This document shows, one piece after another, positions 24,568 through 37,200 of a stretch of DNA of 64,000 nucleotides. The notes beneath the pieces were generated by a model. The model searched no databases. It had not been told where the DNA came from and saw nothing but the letters and a program-made list of their open reading frames with translations. Position 1 is the stretch's first letter. Each line of letters starts with the position of its first letter. The stretch comes from Sipunculus nudus. Lineage: Eukaryota; Annelida; Sipuncula; Golfingiida; Sipunculidae. The position numbers were made by a program, and so were the translations under genes. Location of the stretch: assembly GCA_026874595.1 (NCBI GenBank), contig CM049315.1, forward strand, positions 14,349,664 to 14,413,663, given 5' to 3'.

Positions 24568-25788
24568 ATGTCAGAAGTTAAATCTGAGTTGAAAATGGAA
24601 TCATCTGAATCTCTTGACACTGAAATATCGGATGCAGATCTCGATAAAATGGCAAGGTACCTTGACAGGTCTGGAAAGTTTAATGTTAACAGACAGTTAG
24701 ATGTTAAAGCTGAAGTTGCAGTAGGGCCTGAGAAGCCTGTTCCATGTGTCACCTCACCTCATATGGCAGAACAATCTTTTAACTTCACTCCATACACCTA
24801 CACGCAACTTCCCAGGATTTCCTTCTTCTCTGGAGAGGTTCCAGTTCCTAAGGGAACATCTTTTGATGTTTGGCGATATGAGGTCAAGTGTCTGCAACGG
24901 AATGCCATACATCCCGAACCAGTAATCACCCAGGCAGTTCGACGGTCCTTGAAAGGTGAGACTGCTAAGATACTACTACATCTTGGTGAGCAGGCCACCG
25001 TGGACCAGATTGTCTCAAAGATGGAAGGAATATATGGTACAGCAGTGACAGGAGAAGCATTGCTACAACAGTTTTATACAGAATGCCAGAGGGAAGGGGA
25101 ATCCGTTGCCGTATGGAGCTGCAGGCCAGAGGAGTTACTGCATCAAGTGAAAGAGAACGGCATGCCAGGATTGAGAGTGACCAGTGACATGCTAAAAACC
25201 AGATTCTGGACCGGACTGCGGGATGACAGACTAAAGAATGCAACAAGGCATAAGTTTGATTCATGTGTGGATTTTGATCAATTTAGGAGTGTGGTGAGAG
25301 CGGTTGAACAGGAAATGAAGGATGGTCCACATTGGCAAGGAGGTCGACCAAAGAGAGCACAACAGCAGGTTCAAGAAAGTCACGATGTTAAACGGTTACT
25401 GGACAGGCTAGATGCATTGGAAAAGCGATTGACTGAGCAGCAGACATCTAGGCCGAATGCTATGGATATGAGCAAGATATTAGAAAGACTAGAAAGGATA
25501 GAAGAGCGATTAAGCAATCCACCATTAGGAAGACTACAAGAGCATAGTGACGTGAGATACAGCGACAGTTACCAGAATCAAGGGCCATACCAGGATCGGA
25601 GGCCTTATCAGGATCATGGGCCTTACCAGGATCGTGGGCCTTTTAGAGGGAGAACCCGGCAACAGACACCAGGGAAACCGACGGTGGCCTCTTCGGCGGG
25701 GCAGGGAGCAAGCCTCATAATTTCTGATTGCCCCAATGATAGTGTCAGAGATAGGATGGTCGGTGCAGCAAACGAGGTACCAGTATAA
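24568..25788 (+). CDS. gag: Ty3-type Gag protein
   Basis: The 406-codon frame starts at a true ATG. An acidic N-terminus is followed by a capsid-like region (about residues 75-240) with FFSGEVPVPKGTSFDVWRYE and later VWSCRPEELLHQVKENGMPG, typical of Gag capsids. A coiled-coil-like segment (DRLDALEKRLTEQ, LERLERIEERL) follows. Next comes a short tandem repeat of PYQDRG-type units (about residues 336-355). A position where related Gags carry a CCHC knuckle is degenerate here; only DCP near residue 390 recalls it, so nucleic-acid packaging by that finger would be lost. Ends with TAA at 25786 in frame with the protease. Gag would form the virus-like particle that houses reverse transcription. Confidence 0.8.
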   Translation: MSEVKSELKMESSESLDTEISDADLDKMARYLDRSGKFNVNRQLDVKAEVAVGPEKPVPCVTSPHMAEQSFNFTPYTYTQLPRISFFSGEVPVPKGTSFDVWRYEVKCLQRNAIHPEPVITQAVRRSLKGETAKILLHLGEQATVDQIVSKMEGIYGTAVTGEALLQQFYTECQREGESVAVWSCRPEELLHQVKENGMPGLRVTSDMLKTRFWTGLRDDRLKNATRHKFDSCVDFDQFRSVVRAVEQEMKDGPHWQGGRPKRAQQQVQESHDVKRLLDRLDALEKRLTEQQTSRPNAMDMSKILERLERIEERLSNPPLGRLQEHSDVRYSDSYQNQGPYQDRRPYQDHGPYQDRGPFRGRTRQQTPGKPTVASSAGQGASLIISDCPNDSVRDRMVGAANEVPV

Positions 25789-26361
25789 AACGAAGGGATC
25801 GAGTGCAAGGGACTGGTAGATAACGGGTCTATGGTAACTTCTCTATCAGAGGAGTTTCATCAACAACACTTACCCAATCTGGTACTTTATTCTATTGCTG
25901 ATCTCGGAGTGGAGGTATATCCGGCTGGTGGACATAACCTTCCGTTTACAGGCTATGTTGAACTGCAGATTAAGGTACCGTTTCTGCAGCAGAGTGTGGA
26001 GATCCCAGTGCTAGTGGCGAAGACCACCGAATACACAAAAACTGTTCCAATCATTCTGGGGACAAATGTGATCAAGATGTTTAGAAAACATAGAGACAGT
26101 GAATCTGTAAAAGAGATACCACATCAATGGAACTGTGCTTTTAGCTTACTGCCAAGAAATGATGGGTTGATAGGACATATCAAATTGGCCTCCCACCGTC
26201 CTGTAAAGATACCATCAAACAGTGTAATAACTGTTTGGGGACGATCACGTAAATCTCCCATGACACATGCTGCACTGACGACTGAGGCTTCAGATGCTTT
26301 ACCAGGAGGAGGTACATTATGTCCAAGGATAGTACAGATCAGAAAGAAGAGAACTACCTAG
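25789..26361 (+). pseudogene. Retropepsin-like protease region, broken
   Basis: This continues in the same frame as gag after its TAA. It opens with a hydrophobic-D-x-G motif (LVDNGSMVTS), the position of the retropepsin active-site Asp (usually DTG or DSG). A later segment PIILGTNVI resembles the family's second conserved strand. The single in-frame TAA between gag and this region could be a mutation or a readthrough stop; with other lesions downstream I favour mutation. The frame ends at 26361 and is followed by about 100 bp in other frames before RT. Confidence 0.6.
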
Positions 26362-26463
26362 TTCCAGTCCAGCTATATAACATCTCGGCAAAAGATCAAA
26401 TCCTAAAACCAAACATCAACCTATGTGTACCATAAGAAGTTTCCATAGTCAGTGGTCCAATAA

Positions 26464-27313
26464 GTGGCAGGTCAAGAATTAGAAAAAACTGTAAAAGCAT
26501 TTGGCTTTAACTGGAATCAGGAACAACTGAGCACTGAGCAGCAACTCCAGGTGGAAGCTCTGCTACTTAAATGGAAATCTGTGTTTGCCAAAACCAAAAC
26601 TGAATTAGGGAGGACCAGTACCGTGCAACATGAAATTAAATTAACTAACAGTACGCCATTCAAGCAGTCTCACCGAAGAATTCCACCAGCTCTCTACGAC
26701 GAGGTTCGGAATCAATTGACAGAGATGATAGATAGTGGCGTTATCAGAAAATCAACCAGCCCATTTGCGTCAAATTTGGTGCTTGTCCGAAAGAAAGATG
26801 GCAGCCTCCGCATTTGTGTCGATCTGCGAAAACTAAATGCCCGAACAATATGTGATTTTTACTATCTCCCAAGAATTGACGAATCTCTGGATATCCTGAC
26901 TGGTGCAAAATGGTTCTCCACGTTAGATATGCAATCTGGATATTGGCAAGTTGAAATAAAAGAAGAACATAAACACAAAACCGCTTTTACTGCTGGACCA
27001 CCTGGGCTTTACGAATTTAATCGCATGTGTTTTGGACTTACCAACGCTCCCAGCTGCTTTCAGAGATTGATGGAGAAATGTTTAGGTAATTTGGCTTTAA
27101 AACAGTGTTTAGTTTACTTGGATGACATAATTGTTTTTTCCAACACATTTGAGGAACATTTGGAACGACTGGATGCAATATTCACTAGACTGAATGAACA
27201 TGGGTTAAAGTTGAAACCGTCCATGTATCACTTGTTCACTACCAGAGTGAAATATCTAGGCCACATAATTTCGGCTGATATATACAAAAATCAACTCGGC
27301 GACATGGGGAAAA
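26464..27313 (+). pseudogene. Ty3-type reverse transcriptase domain
   Basis: The open frame (no ATG; it enters from upstream pol sequence) carries RT motifs in order: a region around TSPFASNLVLVRKKDGSLR, VDLRKLNA, the first catalytic Asp in FSTLDMQSGYWQV, FGLTNAPSCFQRLM, and the YLDD box at CLVYLDDIIVFS, then KYLGHIIS. All three catalytic Asp are present. Shortly after the last motif the sequence jumps to a segment that belongs next to RNase H in another frame, so about 60 residues of the connection region are deleted. RT would copy element RNA to DNA in the particle. Confidence 0.85.
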
Positions 27314-27883
27314 GATCAACAAAAGGCCTTCAGTACAGTGATTGAACGGTTAACAACCCCACCTGTGTTAGGTTTTGCAGATTATCAAAAGCCATTTATT
27401 TTACATACCGATGCAAGCATGGAAGGTTTAGGAGCCATATTATATCAAGAGCAAGAAGGTAAACAACGTGTGATCGCCTACGCCAGCCGATCGTTGAGGC
27501 CGAATGAGAAGAACTATCCAGCACACAAACTGGAGTTTCTGGCTTTAAAGTGGGCAGTAACAAACATGTTCCACGACTACTTATATGGTACTAAGTTCAC
27601 GGTCAAAACGGATAACAACCAATTGACATACGTACTTACATCAGCTAAATTAGGTGCTTTAGGCCAGCGATGGGTTGCAGCACTGTTCATGTATGACTTT
27701 ACTATAGACTACAGATCTGGAATAAAGGCCCAGGATGTAGACGGCCTTTCTAGACTACCAAGGAGACCGGACCAGTCATTACACACAAACCAAGATGTCA
27801 GTCAACAGGCGATGGTTCCGGTCGGTAGTGAGGAAAGTAACATCCTAGTAGTCAGCGACGATGACAACACCAGGAAAAGTTGA
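27314..27883 (+). pseudogene. RNase H domain of the second Ty3 element
   Basis: This lies in a frame shifted from RT. The motifs ILHTDASMEGLGAILYQ, RVIAYASRSL, AHKLEFLALKWAV and VKTDNNQL match the Ty3 RNase H core with its acidic residues, and ends DGLSRLP as usual. The domain itself is intact over about 180 codons; the junction with RT is not. It would remove the RNA strand of RNA-DNA hybrids. Confidence 0.85.
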
Positions 27884-27889
27884 AAGAAG

Positions 27890-29157
27890 CTTAGACTAGG
27901 GACAAAGTGATCAATACGGTTTTGTAATATGTTATAGCCGGAACACGTCCAGACCAGTCAGAGATACAGGAGGAGAACCCAAGTGTACGTAAGATACTCC
28001 GAGAATGGGATACATTAGCGGTGATCGGAGGGATCCTGTATCGAACAGTGTGTATCCAGGGTGAAACTGAGAATCAACTGATACTCACAGAAAGCTTAAG
28101 AGAACAAGCCTTAGCTGGATTACATGATGATGCAGGACATCAATGTCGGGATCGTACACTAGATCTAGTCCAGCATCGTTTCTACTGACCAGTACTGACG
28201 TAACGTGGAAGAAAAAGGTCAGGATGTGTAAGCAGTGCATTTGCAGCAAAACACCTGTGCAACAGCCGAAAGCAGAACTAGTCAATATTAGAACCTCTCA
28301 GCCCATGGAGCTAGTGTGTGTTGATTACTGTACCATGGGAGACTGTAAGGATGGATACAGCAATGTGTTGGTAATAGTGGATCACTTTACCAGGTTTGCT
28401 CAAGCTATTGCTTCGAAAGATCAGACTGCCAAAACAACTGCGCGACTACTCTTTGACAACTTCTTTGTGCATTAAGATTTTCCATCACGTATGCATAGCG
28501 ACCAGGGACCCAACTTAATCTCTGGTATAATGAAATAACTGTGTAAAATCTCAGGCATAATGAAATTCCGTACTACTCCGTATCATCCACAAGGCAATGG
28601 AATGTGTGAGAGGTTCAACCAGACCTCATTTGCCATGATCAGGACACTGGAAGAAGCAAAGAAATCAGATTCGAAATCGTATTTGGCTCCACTAGTGCAC
28701 GCATACAACGCTACTAAGCACGAGAGAACTGGATATGCCCCATACTATTTAATGTTTCGGAGAGAACCAAAACTCGCTGTTGACACAGTCCTGAGTCTAG
28801 ATTTATCTCTGCCACCATCTACTAGTTACACGGAATTTATACGTACACTGAAAGAAAGGCTGAGTTTCGCGTACCAAGCCACATCGGAGCAAGCTTTGAT
28901 AATGGGACAGAAATACAAGGACAGATATGATCAGAAAGTCAAATCCCACCACGACTTACAACCTAGAGATCGCGTTTTGGTACAATACGTAGGACTGAAA
29001 GGACGACAAAAGTTCGCTGATAAATGGTGTAAGGAGGTATATGTGATTCTGGAGAAACCAAATCAAGACCTACCTGTCTTTGTAGTCCGACTAGAAAATA
29101 GAACAGGGCCGAAACGAACGTTACGCCGTAACATGAGCTATGGATTACCATTTCATG
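27890..29157 (+). pseudogene. Integrase of the second Ty3 element, with several stops
   Basis: A zinc-binding His pair (LHDDAGHQ) and the Cys pair (CKQCIC) are separated by a premature TGA at about 28186. The core follows with VCVDYCTMGD, VDHFTRFAQA, a stop just after FFVH at about 28473, HSDQGPNL, another stop at about 28537, then YHPQGNGMCERFNQ with the catalytic Glu. All three DDE residues can be seen but no single frame joins them. The C-terminal part (28560-29157) is open, with DRYDQKVKSHHDL and a DRVLVQY segment, and runs into (TA)n. Confidence 0.8.
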
Positions 29158-29160
29158 CAA

Positions 29161-29210
<50 letters not shown>

Positions 29211-29211
29211 T
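29161..29211. repeat. (TA)n microsatellite ending the second Ty3 element
   Basis: About 25 TA units. They create the artificial IYIYIY tail of the preceding open frame. Confidence 0.9.
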
Positions 29212-29530
29212 TATTTATATATTTATGTATATTATATATATAAATTTCCACACAAGTTTATTATTCGGTGTATAGTTCGCACGTTAAATTCAAACCCAGT
29301 GTCACTGCGAAACTTTCCATCTGTATGCCATTTGTATCTCTTTTCTCAAAAGGCTGATTCGGGGATATAGAAATCAGCATATCAAAGGTAAAAAAGTGAA
29401 TTGTTTATTTGCAAGTTGGACGATATATTTGACAAGTATTGGGTACGAATGCTTGGTACGATAACACTTGCTGAACCGTTTGAAACTGCAGTAACTGTGT
29501 AATCACACATTACGTATAATTGCTGAATAT

Positions 29531-29607
29531 TTCAATCATTACACGAAATGATTGAACCACTCAGGCATTTCATGAAATGACCTAAATTTGCAGGGATTAC
29601 ATGTAAT
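29531..29607. repeat. Cluster of three short palindromes
   Basis: TTCAATCATT/AATGATTGAA (29531-29556, 6-base loop), CATTTCATGAAATG (29566-29579, perfect) and ATTACATGTAAT (29596-29607, perfect) lie within 77 bp. Possible protein-binding dyads or decayed repeat; no known family. Confidence 0.5.
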
Positions 29608-30184
29608 GCCTGTTGTATGGCTCAGTCATTACACCAAACAGGGTTGACACTCCTCCGTGAAGAAAGGTAACCTTCCCTTCAAAGGAAGTCCGGGAAACAC
29701 CAAGGAAATTAAGGAAGCTTCTGGGAAGAAAGGAAAGTTATGGAAGAAGCTTTATGACAATTTCAACATAAAATAGCCGATAAAGCCTGTATACCGGGCT
29801 TTTTAAGGGAGTTTTTTACATTTATTTAGTGACACTGTGCTCGTGGCAATAAATTAATACTTTTGGTTTATTTACCATTTAGGTCTGGTCAGTGTTGACG
29901 TTAACATTTGCAAACTGGAATCTTTGACTAATTAAATGTAAAAAGGATTGATCAATGTAAGGAAGATATGAAAGATGACTTAATATATGAATTAAAGCAG
30001 GGAAGTTGCTCTTGGAGAAAGAAACGGAAATATGCATACCTAGTTAGTAGGGCTACCCATCCTGTTGGCTGATTGCGATGATATGACAATTTACTCGACG
30101 CCTATTGTCAATACCTAGACGGTAGATGTAAAAGAGATTGAAAATTCTTTATAATGTGTTTTTGACTACACTATATAATTAAGG

Positions 30185-30340
30185 TGGTAAACCACTCAAA
30201 GAAATGAATGAGGTTTTTTGTAGGGACTAAAAATGATTTTTTTTTGAGTGGCAAACCACTAAAAATAAGGAATAAAGTGTTTTGTAGGGAGTATAAATGA
30301 TGCTTTTAAAGTGGAAAATCAATAAAAGTAAGGAGACAGG
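30185..30340 (+). repeat. Two to three copies of a ~63 bp tandem repeat
   Basis: AAACCACT starts units at about 30189 and 30253, with a degenerate third (AAATCAAT) at 30315. Each complete unit ends in a TTTTGTAGGGA..A.AAATGAT stretch. Confidence 0.6.
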
Positions 30341-33300
30341 AGTTCAATTGATTGCATATTGATGGTAGGCCTACGTGGCGAAACCCTGTTTCTCCCAGAT
30401 TATTAGCCGGTTAAAGTCTTTGTTCACATTTTGTCCAAACAGAGTCCAATATGAATTTCAGGAGTAAACCACTTGCCAACATTCATTCACACAACACGCT
30501 TTTAGTTTTACATCGAAATCGAGCTATTTCGCCTGAGAAGCGTAAATTACAAATATTAAATAAACGGAGTAAAATATAGAGTATGCATCGTCAACATCCA
30601 TGCCGAATATAACCAACATAAGGTATTTGTACGTGAAATATATTTTATATATTCATAAACCTGAAGATCTATTTTGCGGTGTAATATTCGGGAGCGATAT
30701 TGTAAATATAAAAAAAAACCTATGCACCTGTGACCTTGCATAGTTGCATGATTCAACTGTTTTCAGAATTGATGAAGATGTTACTGCAAGGTGATGGTGC
30801 AGGCTGAAATTTGGGATTAACCATTATTGCGTGCTTACATAGAAATAGCCACCAAGGGGGACTAAAATTTAAGACTTTCCTGATGGCACATCTTGTCACC
30901 ACACCACCTATGCACTTGGTTGGAATTATAAGCTCCATACGATATGTATTTGCAACAGGAAGGAAATCTGGTATATCTCAGGTATAAACTGAAAGTCATA
31001 TGAGCTATAGCGATCACTCCTTATCCGTTGTCCGTCTGTCTGTCTACCCTTCCGTTAACAGGGCACAGATCGTAAACGCTGGACCAAGTAAACTTCTAAC
31101 TGAAAACCCATGGAGGCCCATAAAAAATCTCCTCGGAAACCTGCTATTAGGCTACTGTGAACCTTATCATCTGAGCTATGGATCTTCATTTTTTCTTGTT
31201 TCTATATGAAAAGGAATTGATATATGCATGTTGCCATTCTTACTTATTGAATAACGAAGATTTTCTTGTATGTTCAGTTTTCTTACCTTTTTCCCGTTTC
31301 TGATTTAGCCTTAGAACTATGATAATCTATGGTTTCTATCGTGAGATTTACCACATGTTTCGCAAGAATACTCATCATAGTTTGCAGTGTGCTTCCTAGA
31401 AAATGTGGTTCACTGTTTATCTGCTTGGACCCCAGATCAACTCTAGAGCAAAGAGGCCCAAGTAAACGGTCCTTGTCTGTGATAGAGATATCTCATAATG
31501 GTGATCCAGACTGCCTTTGAAGGATTGTTATTTGTGGGTCATCATCATCCCTTACAAAATTCATAGTGAAGATGCTGAGAGACAGCAGCCAACCAGTAAA
31601 CCAAGGAAGCAAACCAATACCACCTGGCAAAGTTTGTAATAATATATATGACTTTATTTCCTAAGTTTCACATGTTTGAATCCACAGCCAAAGTAACTTT
31701 GAACAATTTTGTAATACAGTGAAAGGTCGCGGAGAAGGATGGGCGATTTAAAGTACGATTCATAGAGTAATGGTATTGAGACACCGCTTGAGTTTTCATG
31801 CGATGGCTTTGTCTGTTCATATCAACATCATTCATTATGTAATGTACAAAAAAAAAACATGATTTATCATACAAGAAATTGTATGTATCGGGGTGACCAT
31901 GTCGAGTAATCTCGTCTGCGTTGAGGCCCTTACAGTGACACGCTCATATACGAATGGGGGGGGGGGGGGGGGGGTCATCCGTTTCCAAAATGGTGGTCAT
32001 TATGGATACGGTAATATAAAAAAGTGAGGTCATAATACCCTGAATTCCATGTATTGGTTGATCAACTGTATCAAATATTAAGGTAGTTATGGTACATGTA
32101 TTTTTGTTATTTTAGTATTATTGTGGGGACCATTTTGTATTATGCTAATTAGCTAAACTTGCCCAAGGCTGACAGTGGGCCAACCCTTATATCTTTTACA
32201 CCTGATATGAAGGTAAATGAAATCGACCGAGAATAAAACTTAAGACCATAAAACAAGGTTAGCAGAAAAGTTAAACTTTGGCTACCGAGCTCATTTCTCC
32301 AAGGACTATCTACATAATAATTAAAAAATTCTAGGTCTTGAGGCATGATTTCTGTCCAATGATTTGCAATATGAAGGAATAATATACAGATATGTCACGT
32401 TAAAAATGAAGAAGAAGTTAAATTAAAAAAAATCATAATTTATTATGGATGCTTTTTCTTGTATTTCTCCCTCCACACCATCCAAAATTGTCCATGGGTG
32501 ATGGTCTATCAATTGACGGACGACTATCTGATTGACAGAGAAGAAATGAAAAGTTTTACAAGATGTCACTATAGTTAGCCGAGTATTGAATCACAATTTA
32601 TGTAATATAACAAACTGTTTGTAATTAATATGACAGTATTTTTTTATGGATAAGCTTTGTGTCCCCTCCTACACACCATCCATAAATACCGATGCAAGGT
32701 GGGCAAGAAATGTATGAATAACCTTCTGCATGAAAGAAAAAAAACGTGGAAAGTTCTACAAGAGTATATACATTTGCGTTTCAATACTCTCGAAATATTG
32801 GCATATAAACATTGTATCTATTTTGACAAATCAAGATTAAATCAATTAGCAAATACGATGTTATTTCAAGATTCATTCGATTATAACAGTTATCAAATGC
32901 TATTAATCCACAGAGTGAAAGGCAAACAAACAAGAATGCAAAAACGCGAAAAAATATATTTAAAATAGTAAATAAACTTGCAATAAATGATAAGAAAGAC
33001 TTAATATTCAGAGTCGAAACTTTGGCTACTTGATCTAACCAGTTTTGGAAAGGATGTTATAAAAATTATAAAATATTCTCTGAAATCTATTTGGTGCGAT
33101 TGAATTTATATGTAATACAGTTCAAAAGTTACAGAGACGAAATCAGTAAATGCATGGAGACAATCGCAGACATCAAAGTAATGAAAATTGTTGATGTCAT
33201 GAAAGTGTCGTTGAAGTTGTAAGGAATCTGTTAATCACCTGTCTTACGTTTGATATGAAAATACCTTGGATAAATACATTTCATATTATTATACTTTATA

Positions 33301-34232
33301 GGCTCAGCTAACCATAAGTCATGAAAGCTATATCGATCACCCTATGTCCGTCGTCCGTCCTATGTTAATATATATGTTCCTTTAATGTTTTGGAAAGATC
33401 TTTTGGCTCCAGAGAGTTCGAAGCCATTGTCGATGCAGCTGTGGCGTGCATGTTGGATCGTCTTGTGCAGTAGTTTCTCCGGTGGCCAAGTTGGTGTCTA
33501 AGGACTTCAAGGAGGCGTTATAGCATCTTTGGAACGTTTCTTCTGCTCCACATGTGATCCCTAGCCCTGTGAGAGCTTATATTTTTTCTCATAATTTTTG
33601 GAAAACAGTTTGGATGGATTCGATTTTTTTTTCACAGACGTGCAGTAGGGTTGATTTGAAAAAGATTTGTTGCTGCCGCTAGGTTGGTGGCATAAGCTTG
33701 CAAAGATTAACGGCACAATCTCCAAAGGTCGAACTTTCCTTTGCTGTTGTGCGGTGAACTTCTTTATCAACAATGAGTGTCCGAAAAACAGCTGGTAATG
33801 CAAGCTCTGTTTGTATGGCTTTAATGGCAGCACCGAGGACAGGTACCGCTACATGCCGGTATATTATATTACTAACTTGTTTCTTTATCCGCGCACATTA
33901 GCGACTGGGAAGGTCAAGATATAATGACAGTAAGCGCTCCATATTACCCTATCGCTGAACCTGGGGTGACGAACGGATATATACCACTATCCGCTCGAGT
34001 CATACAGTCATCGCCTGTAGCTGTTGTTTCTTTATTTCCATAGCGACAACATTCGTGAGAACAAGACGGACACCGGTGTATTTTTATACTGTCTTGTTTT
34101 CACACGGATGTGGGCAGTGCCCCAGGGTCGTCAATATTATCTTTTCCGGCTCGCCTTCAAGCCATACAGACAGCGCGAGCTTTACTAGCCAGCCACGGGT
34201 AGCATGCCGCACATAATTGCAACGTAACAACC

Positions 34233-37200
34233 ATGCGTAAGAAGGTCTATCAGGTGGGGAGGAACAGTATTCCTGTAAGGAATCCGGGCAAGCAGTTGTT
34301 GCAGAACCCTCACCGTCGCAGCGTACTTACACGCAAAGCCAAAGCTCACACAATAATGCCTCACGCAACAACCGGGATTATTCCTGTAAGGAATCCGGGC
34401 AAGCAGTTGTTGCAGAACCCTCACCGTCGCAGCGTACTTACACGCAAAGCCAAAGCTCACACAATAATGCCTCACGCAACAACCGGGATTATTCCTGTAA
34501 GGAATCCGGGCAAGCAGTTGTTGCAGAACCCTCACCGTCGCAGCGTACTTACACGCAAAGCCAAAGCTCACACAATAATGCCTCACGCAACAACCGGGAT
34601 TATTCCTGTAAGGAATCCGGGCAAGCAGTTGTTGCTGAACCCTCTACGTCGCAGCGTACTTACACGCAAAGCCAAAGCTCACACAATAATGCCTCACGCA
34701 ACAACCGGGATTATTCCTGTAAGGAATCCGGGCAAGCAGTTGTTGCAGAACCCTCACCGTCGCAGCGTACTTACACGCAAAGCCAAAGCTCACACAATAA
34801 TGCCTCACGCAACAACCGGGATTATTCCTGTAAGGAATCCGGGCAAGCAGTTGTTGCAGAACCCTCACCGTCGCAGCGTACTTACACGCAAAGCCAAAGC
34901 TCACACAATAATGCCTCACGCAACAACCGGGATTATTCCTGTAAGGAATCCGGGCAAGCAGTTGTTGCAGAACCCTCACCGTCGCAGCGTACTTACACGC
35001 AAAGCCAAAGCTCACACAATAATGCCTCACGCAACAACCGGGATTATTCCTGTAAGGAATCCGGGCAAGCAGTTGTTGCAGAACCCTCACCGTCGCAGCG
35101 TACTTACACGCAAAGCCAAAGCTCACACAATAATGCCTCATGCAACAACCGGGATTATTCCTGTAAGGAATCCGGGCAAGCAGTTGTTGCAGAACCCTCA
35201 CCGTCGCAGCGTACTTACACGCAAAGCCAAAGCTCACACAATAATGCCTCACGCAACAACCGGGATTATTCCTGTAAGGAATCCGGGCAAGCAGTTGTTG
35301 CAGAACCCTCACCGTCGCAGCGTACTTACACGCAAAGCCAAAGCTCACACAATAATGCCTCACGCAACAACCGGGATTATTCCTGTAAGGAATCCGGGCA
35401 AGCAGTTGTTGCAGAACCCTCACCGTCGCAGCGTACTTACACGCAAAGCCAAAGCTCACACAATAATGCCTCACGCAACAACCGGGATTATTCCTGTAAG
35501 GAATCCGGGCAAGCAGTTGTTGCAGAACCCTCACCGTCGCAGCGTACTTACACGCAAAGCCAAAGCTCACACAATAATGCCTCACGCAACAACCGGGATT
35601 ATTCCTGTAAGGAATCCGGGCAAGCAGTTGTTGCAGAACCCTCACCGTCGCAGCGTACTTACACGCAAAGCCAAAGCTCACACAATAATGCCTCACGCAA
35701 CAACCGGGATTATTCCTGTAAGGAATCCGGGCAAGCAGTTGTTGCAGAACCCTCACCGTCGCAGCGTACTTACACGCAAAGCCAAAGCTCACACAATAAT
35801 GCCTCACGCAACAACCGGGATTATTCCTGTAGGGAATCCGGGCAAGCAGTTGTTGCTGAACCCTCTACGTCGCAGCGTACTTACACGCAAAGCCAAAGCT
35901 CACACAATAATGCCTCACGCAACAACCGGGATTATTCCTGTAGGGAATCCGGGCAAGCAGTTGTTGCAGAACCCTCACCGTCGCAGCGTACTTACACGCA
36001 AAGCCAAAGCTCACACAATAATGCCTCACGCAACAACCGGGATTATTCCTGTAAGGAATCCGGGCAAGCAGTTGTTGCAGAACCCTCACCGTCGCAGCGT
36101 ACTTACACGCAAAGCCAAAGCTCACACAATAATGCCTCACGCAACAACCGGGATTATTCCTGTAGGGAATCCGGGCAAGCAGTTGTTGCTGAACCCTCTA
36201 CGTCGCAGCGTACTTACACGCAAAGCCAAAGCTCACACAATAATGCCTCACGCAACAACCGGGATTATTCCTGTAGGGAATCCGGGCAAGCAGTTGTTGC
36301 AGAACCCTCACCGTCGCAGCGTACTTACACGCAAAGCCAAAGCTCACACAATAATGCCTCACGCAACAACCGGGATTATTCCTGTAGGGAATCCGGGCAA
36401 GCAGTTGTTGCTGAACCCTCTACGTCGCAGCGTACTTACACGCAAAGCCAAAGCTCACACAATAATGCCTCACGCAACAACCGGGATTATTCCTGTAGGG
36501 AATCCGGGCAAGCAGTTGTTGCAGAACCCTCACCGTCGCAGCGTACTTACACGCAAAGCCAAAGCTCACACAATAATGCCTCACGCAACAACCGGGATTA
36601 TTCCTGTAAGGAATCCGGGCAAGCAGTTGTTGCAGAACCCTCACCGTCGCAGCGTACTTACACGCAAAGCCAAAGCTCACACAATAATGCCTCACGCAAC
36701 AACCGGGATTATTCCTGTAAGGAATCCGGGCAAGCAGTTGTTGCAGAACCCTCACCGTCGCAGCGTACTTACACGCAAAGCCAAAGCTCACACAATAATG
36801 CCTCACGCAACAACCGGGATTATTCCTGTAGGGAATCCGGGCAAGCAGTTGTTGCTGAACCCTCTACGTCGCAGCGTACTTACACGCAAAGCCAAAGCTC
36901 ACACAATAATGCCTCACGCAACAACCGGGATTATTCCTGTAGGGAATCCGGGCAAGCAGTTGTTGCAGAACCCTCACCGTCGCAGCGTACTTACACGCAA
37001 AGCCAAAGCTCACACAATAATGCCTCACGCAACAACCGGGATTATTCCTGTAAGGAATCCGGGCAAGCAGTTGTTGCAGAACCCTCACCGTCGCAGCGTA
37101 CTTACACGCAAAGCCAAAGCTCACACAATAATGCCTCACGCAACAACCGGGATTATTCCTGTAGGGAATCCGGGCAAGCAGTTGTTGCTGAACCCTCTAC

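Larger units (their letters stand above)
22259..29160 (+). mobile_element. Second Ty3-type LTR retrotransposon, degenerate
   Basis: Order is 5' LTR part, ~2 kb leader, gag, protease, RT, RNase H, integrase, the standard Ty3 order. The coding region ends at about 29157 in (TA)n and no 3' LTR is found, so the element is truncated. Lesions include a stop between gag and protease, a frame break before RT, a deletion plus frameshift between RT and RNase H, and several stops in integrase. Gag is intact over 406 codons, so decay is moderate. Confidence 0.85.
29212..34232. other. 5 kb of intergenic sequence with small repeats
   Basis: No gene supported. It holds a purine-rich stretch at 29650-29750, the tandem repeat at 30185-30340, a G run at about 31957-31974, a diverged ~200 bp tandem duplication (32440-32570 against 32640-32765, sharing CACACCATCCA and AAGTT.TACAAGA), and two copies of a GCTAT-CGATCAC...GTCCGTC phrase (about 30999-31045 and 33326-33362). 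The last 400 bp before the 111 bp array are GC-richer. Confidence 0.4.

Noticed and set aside
32657..32968. 103-codon AT-rich frame
   Set aside because: It has no ATG at its start, lies in a duplicated AT-rich stretch and its Lys/Asn/Ile composition is what base composition predicts.
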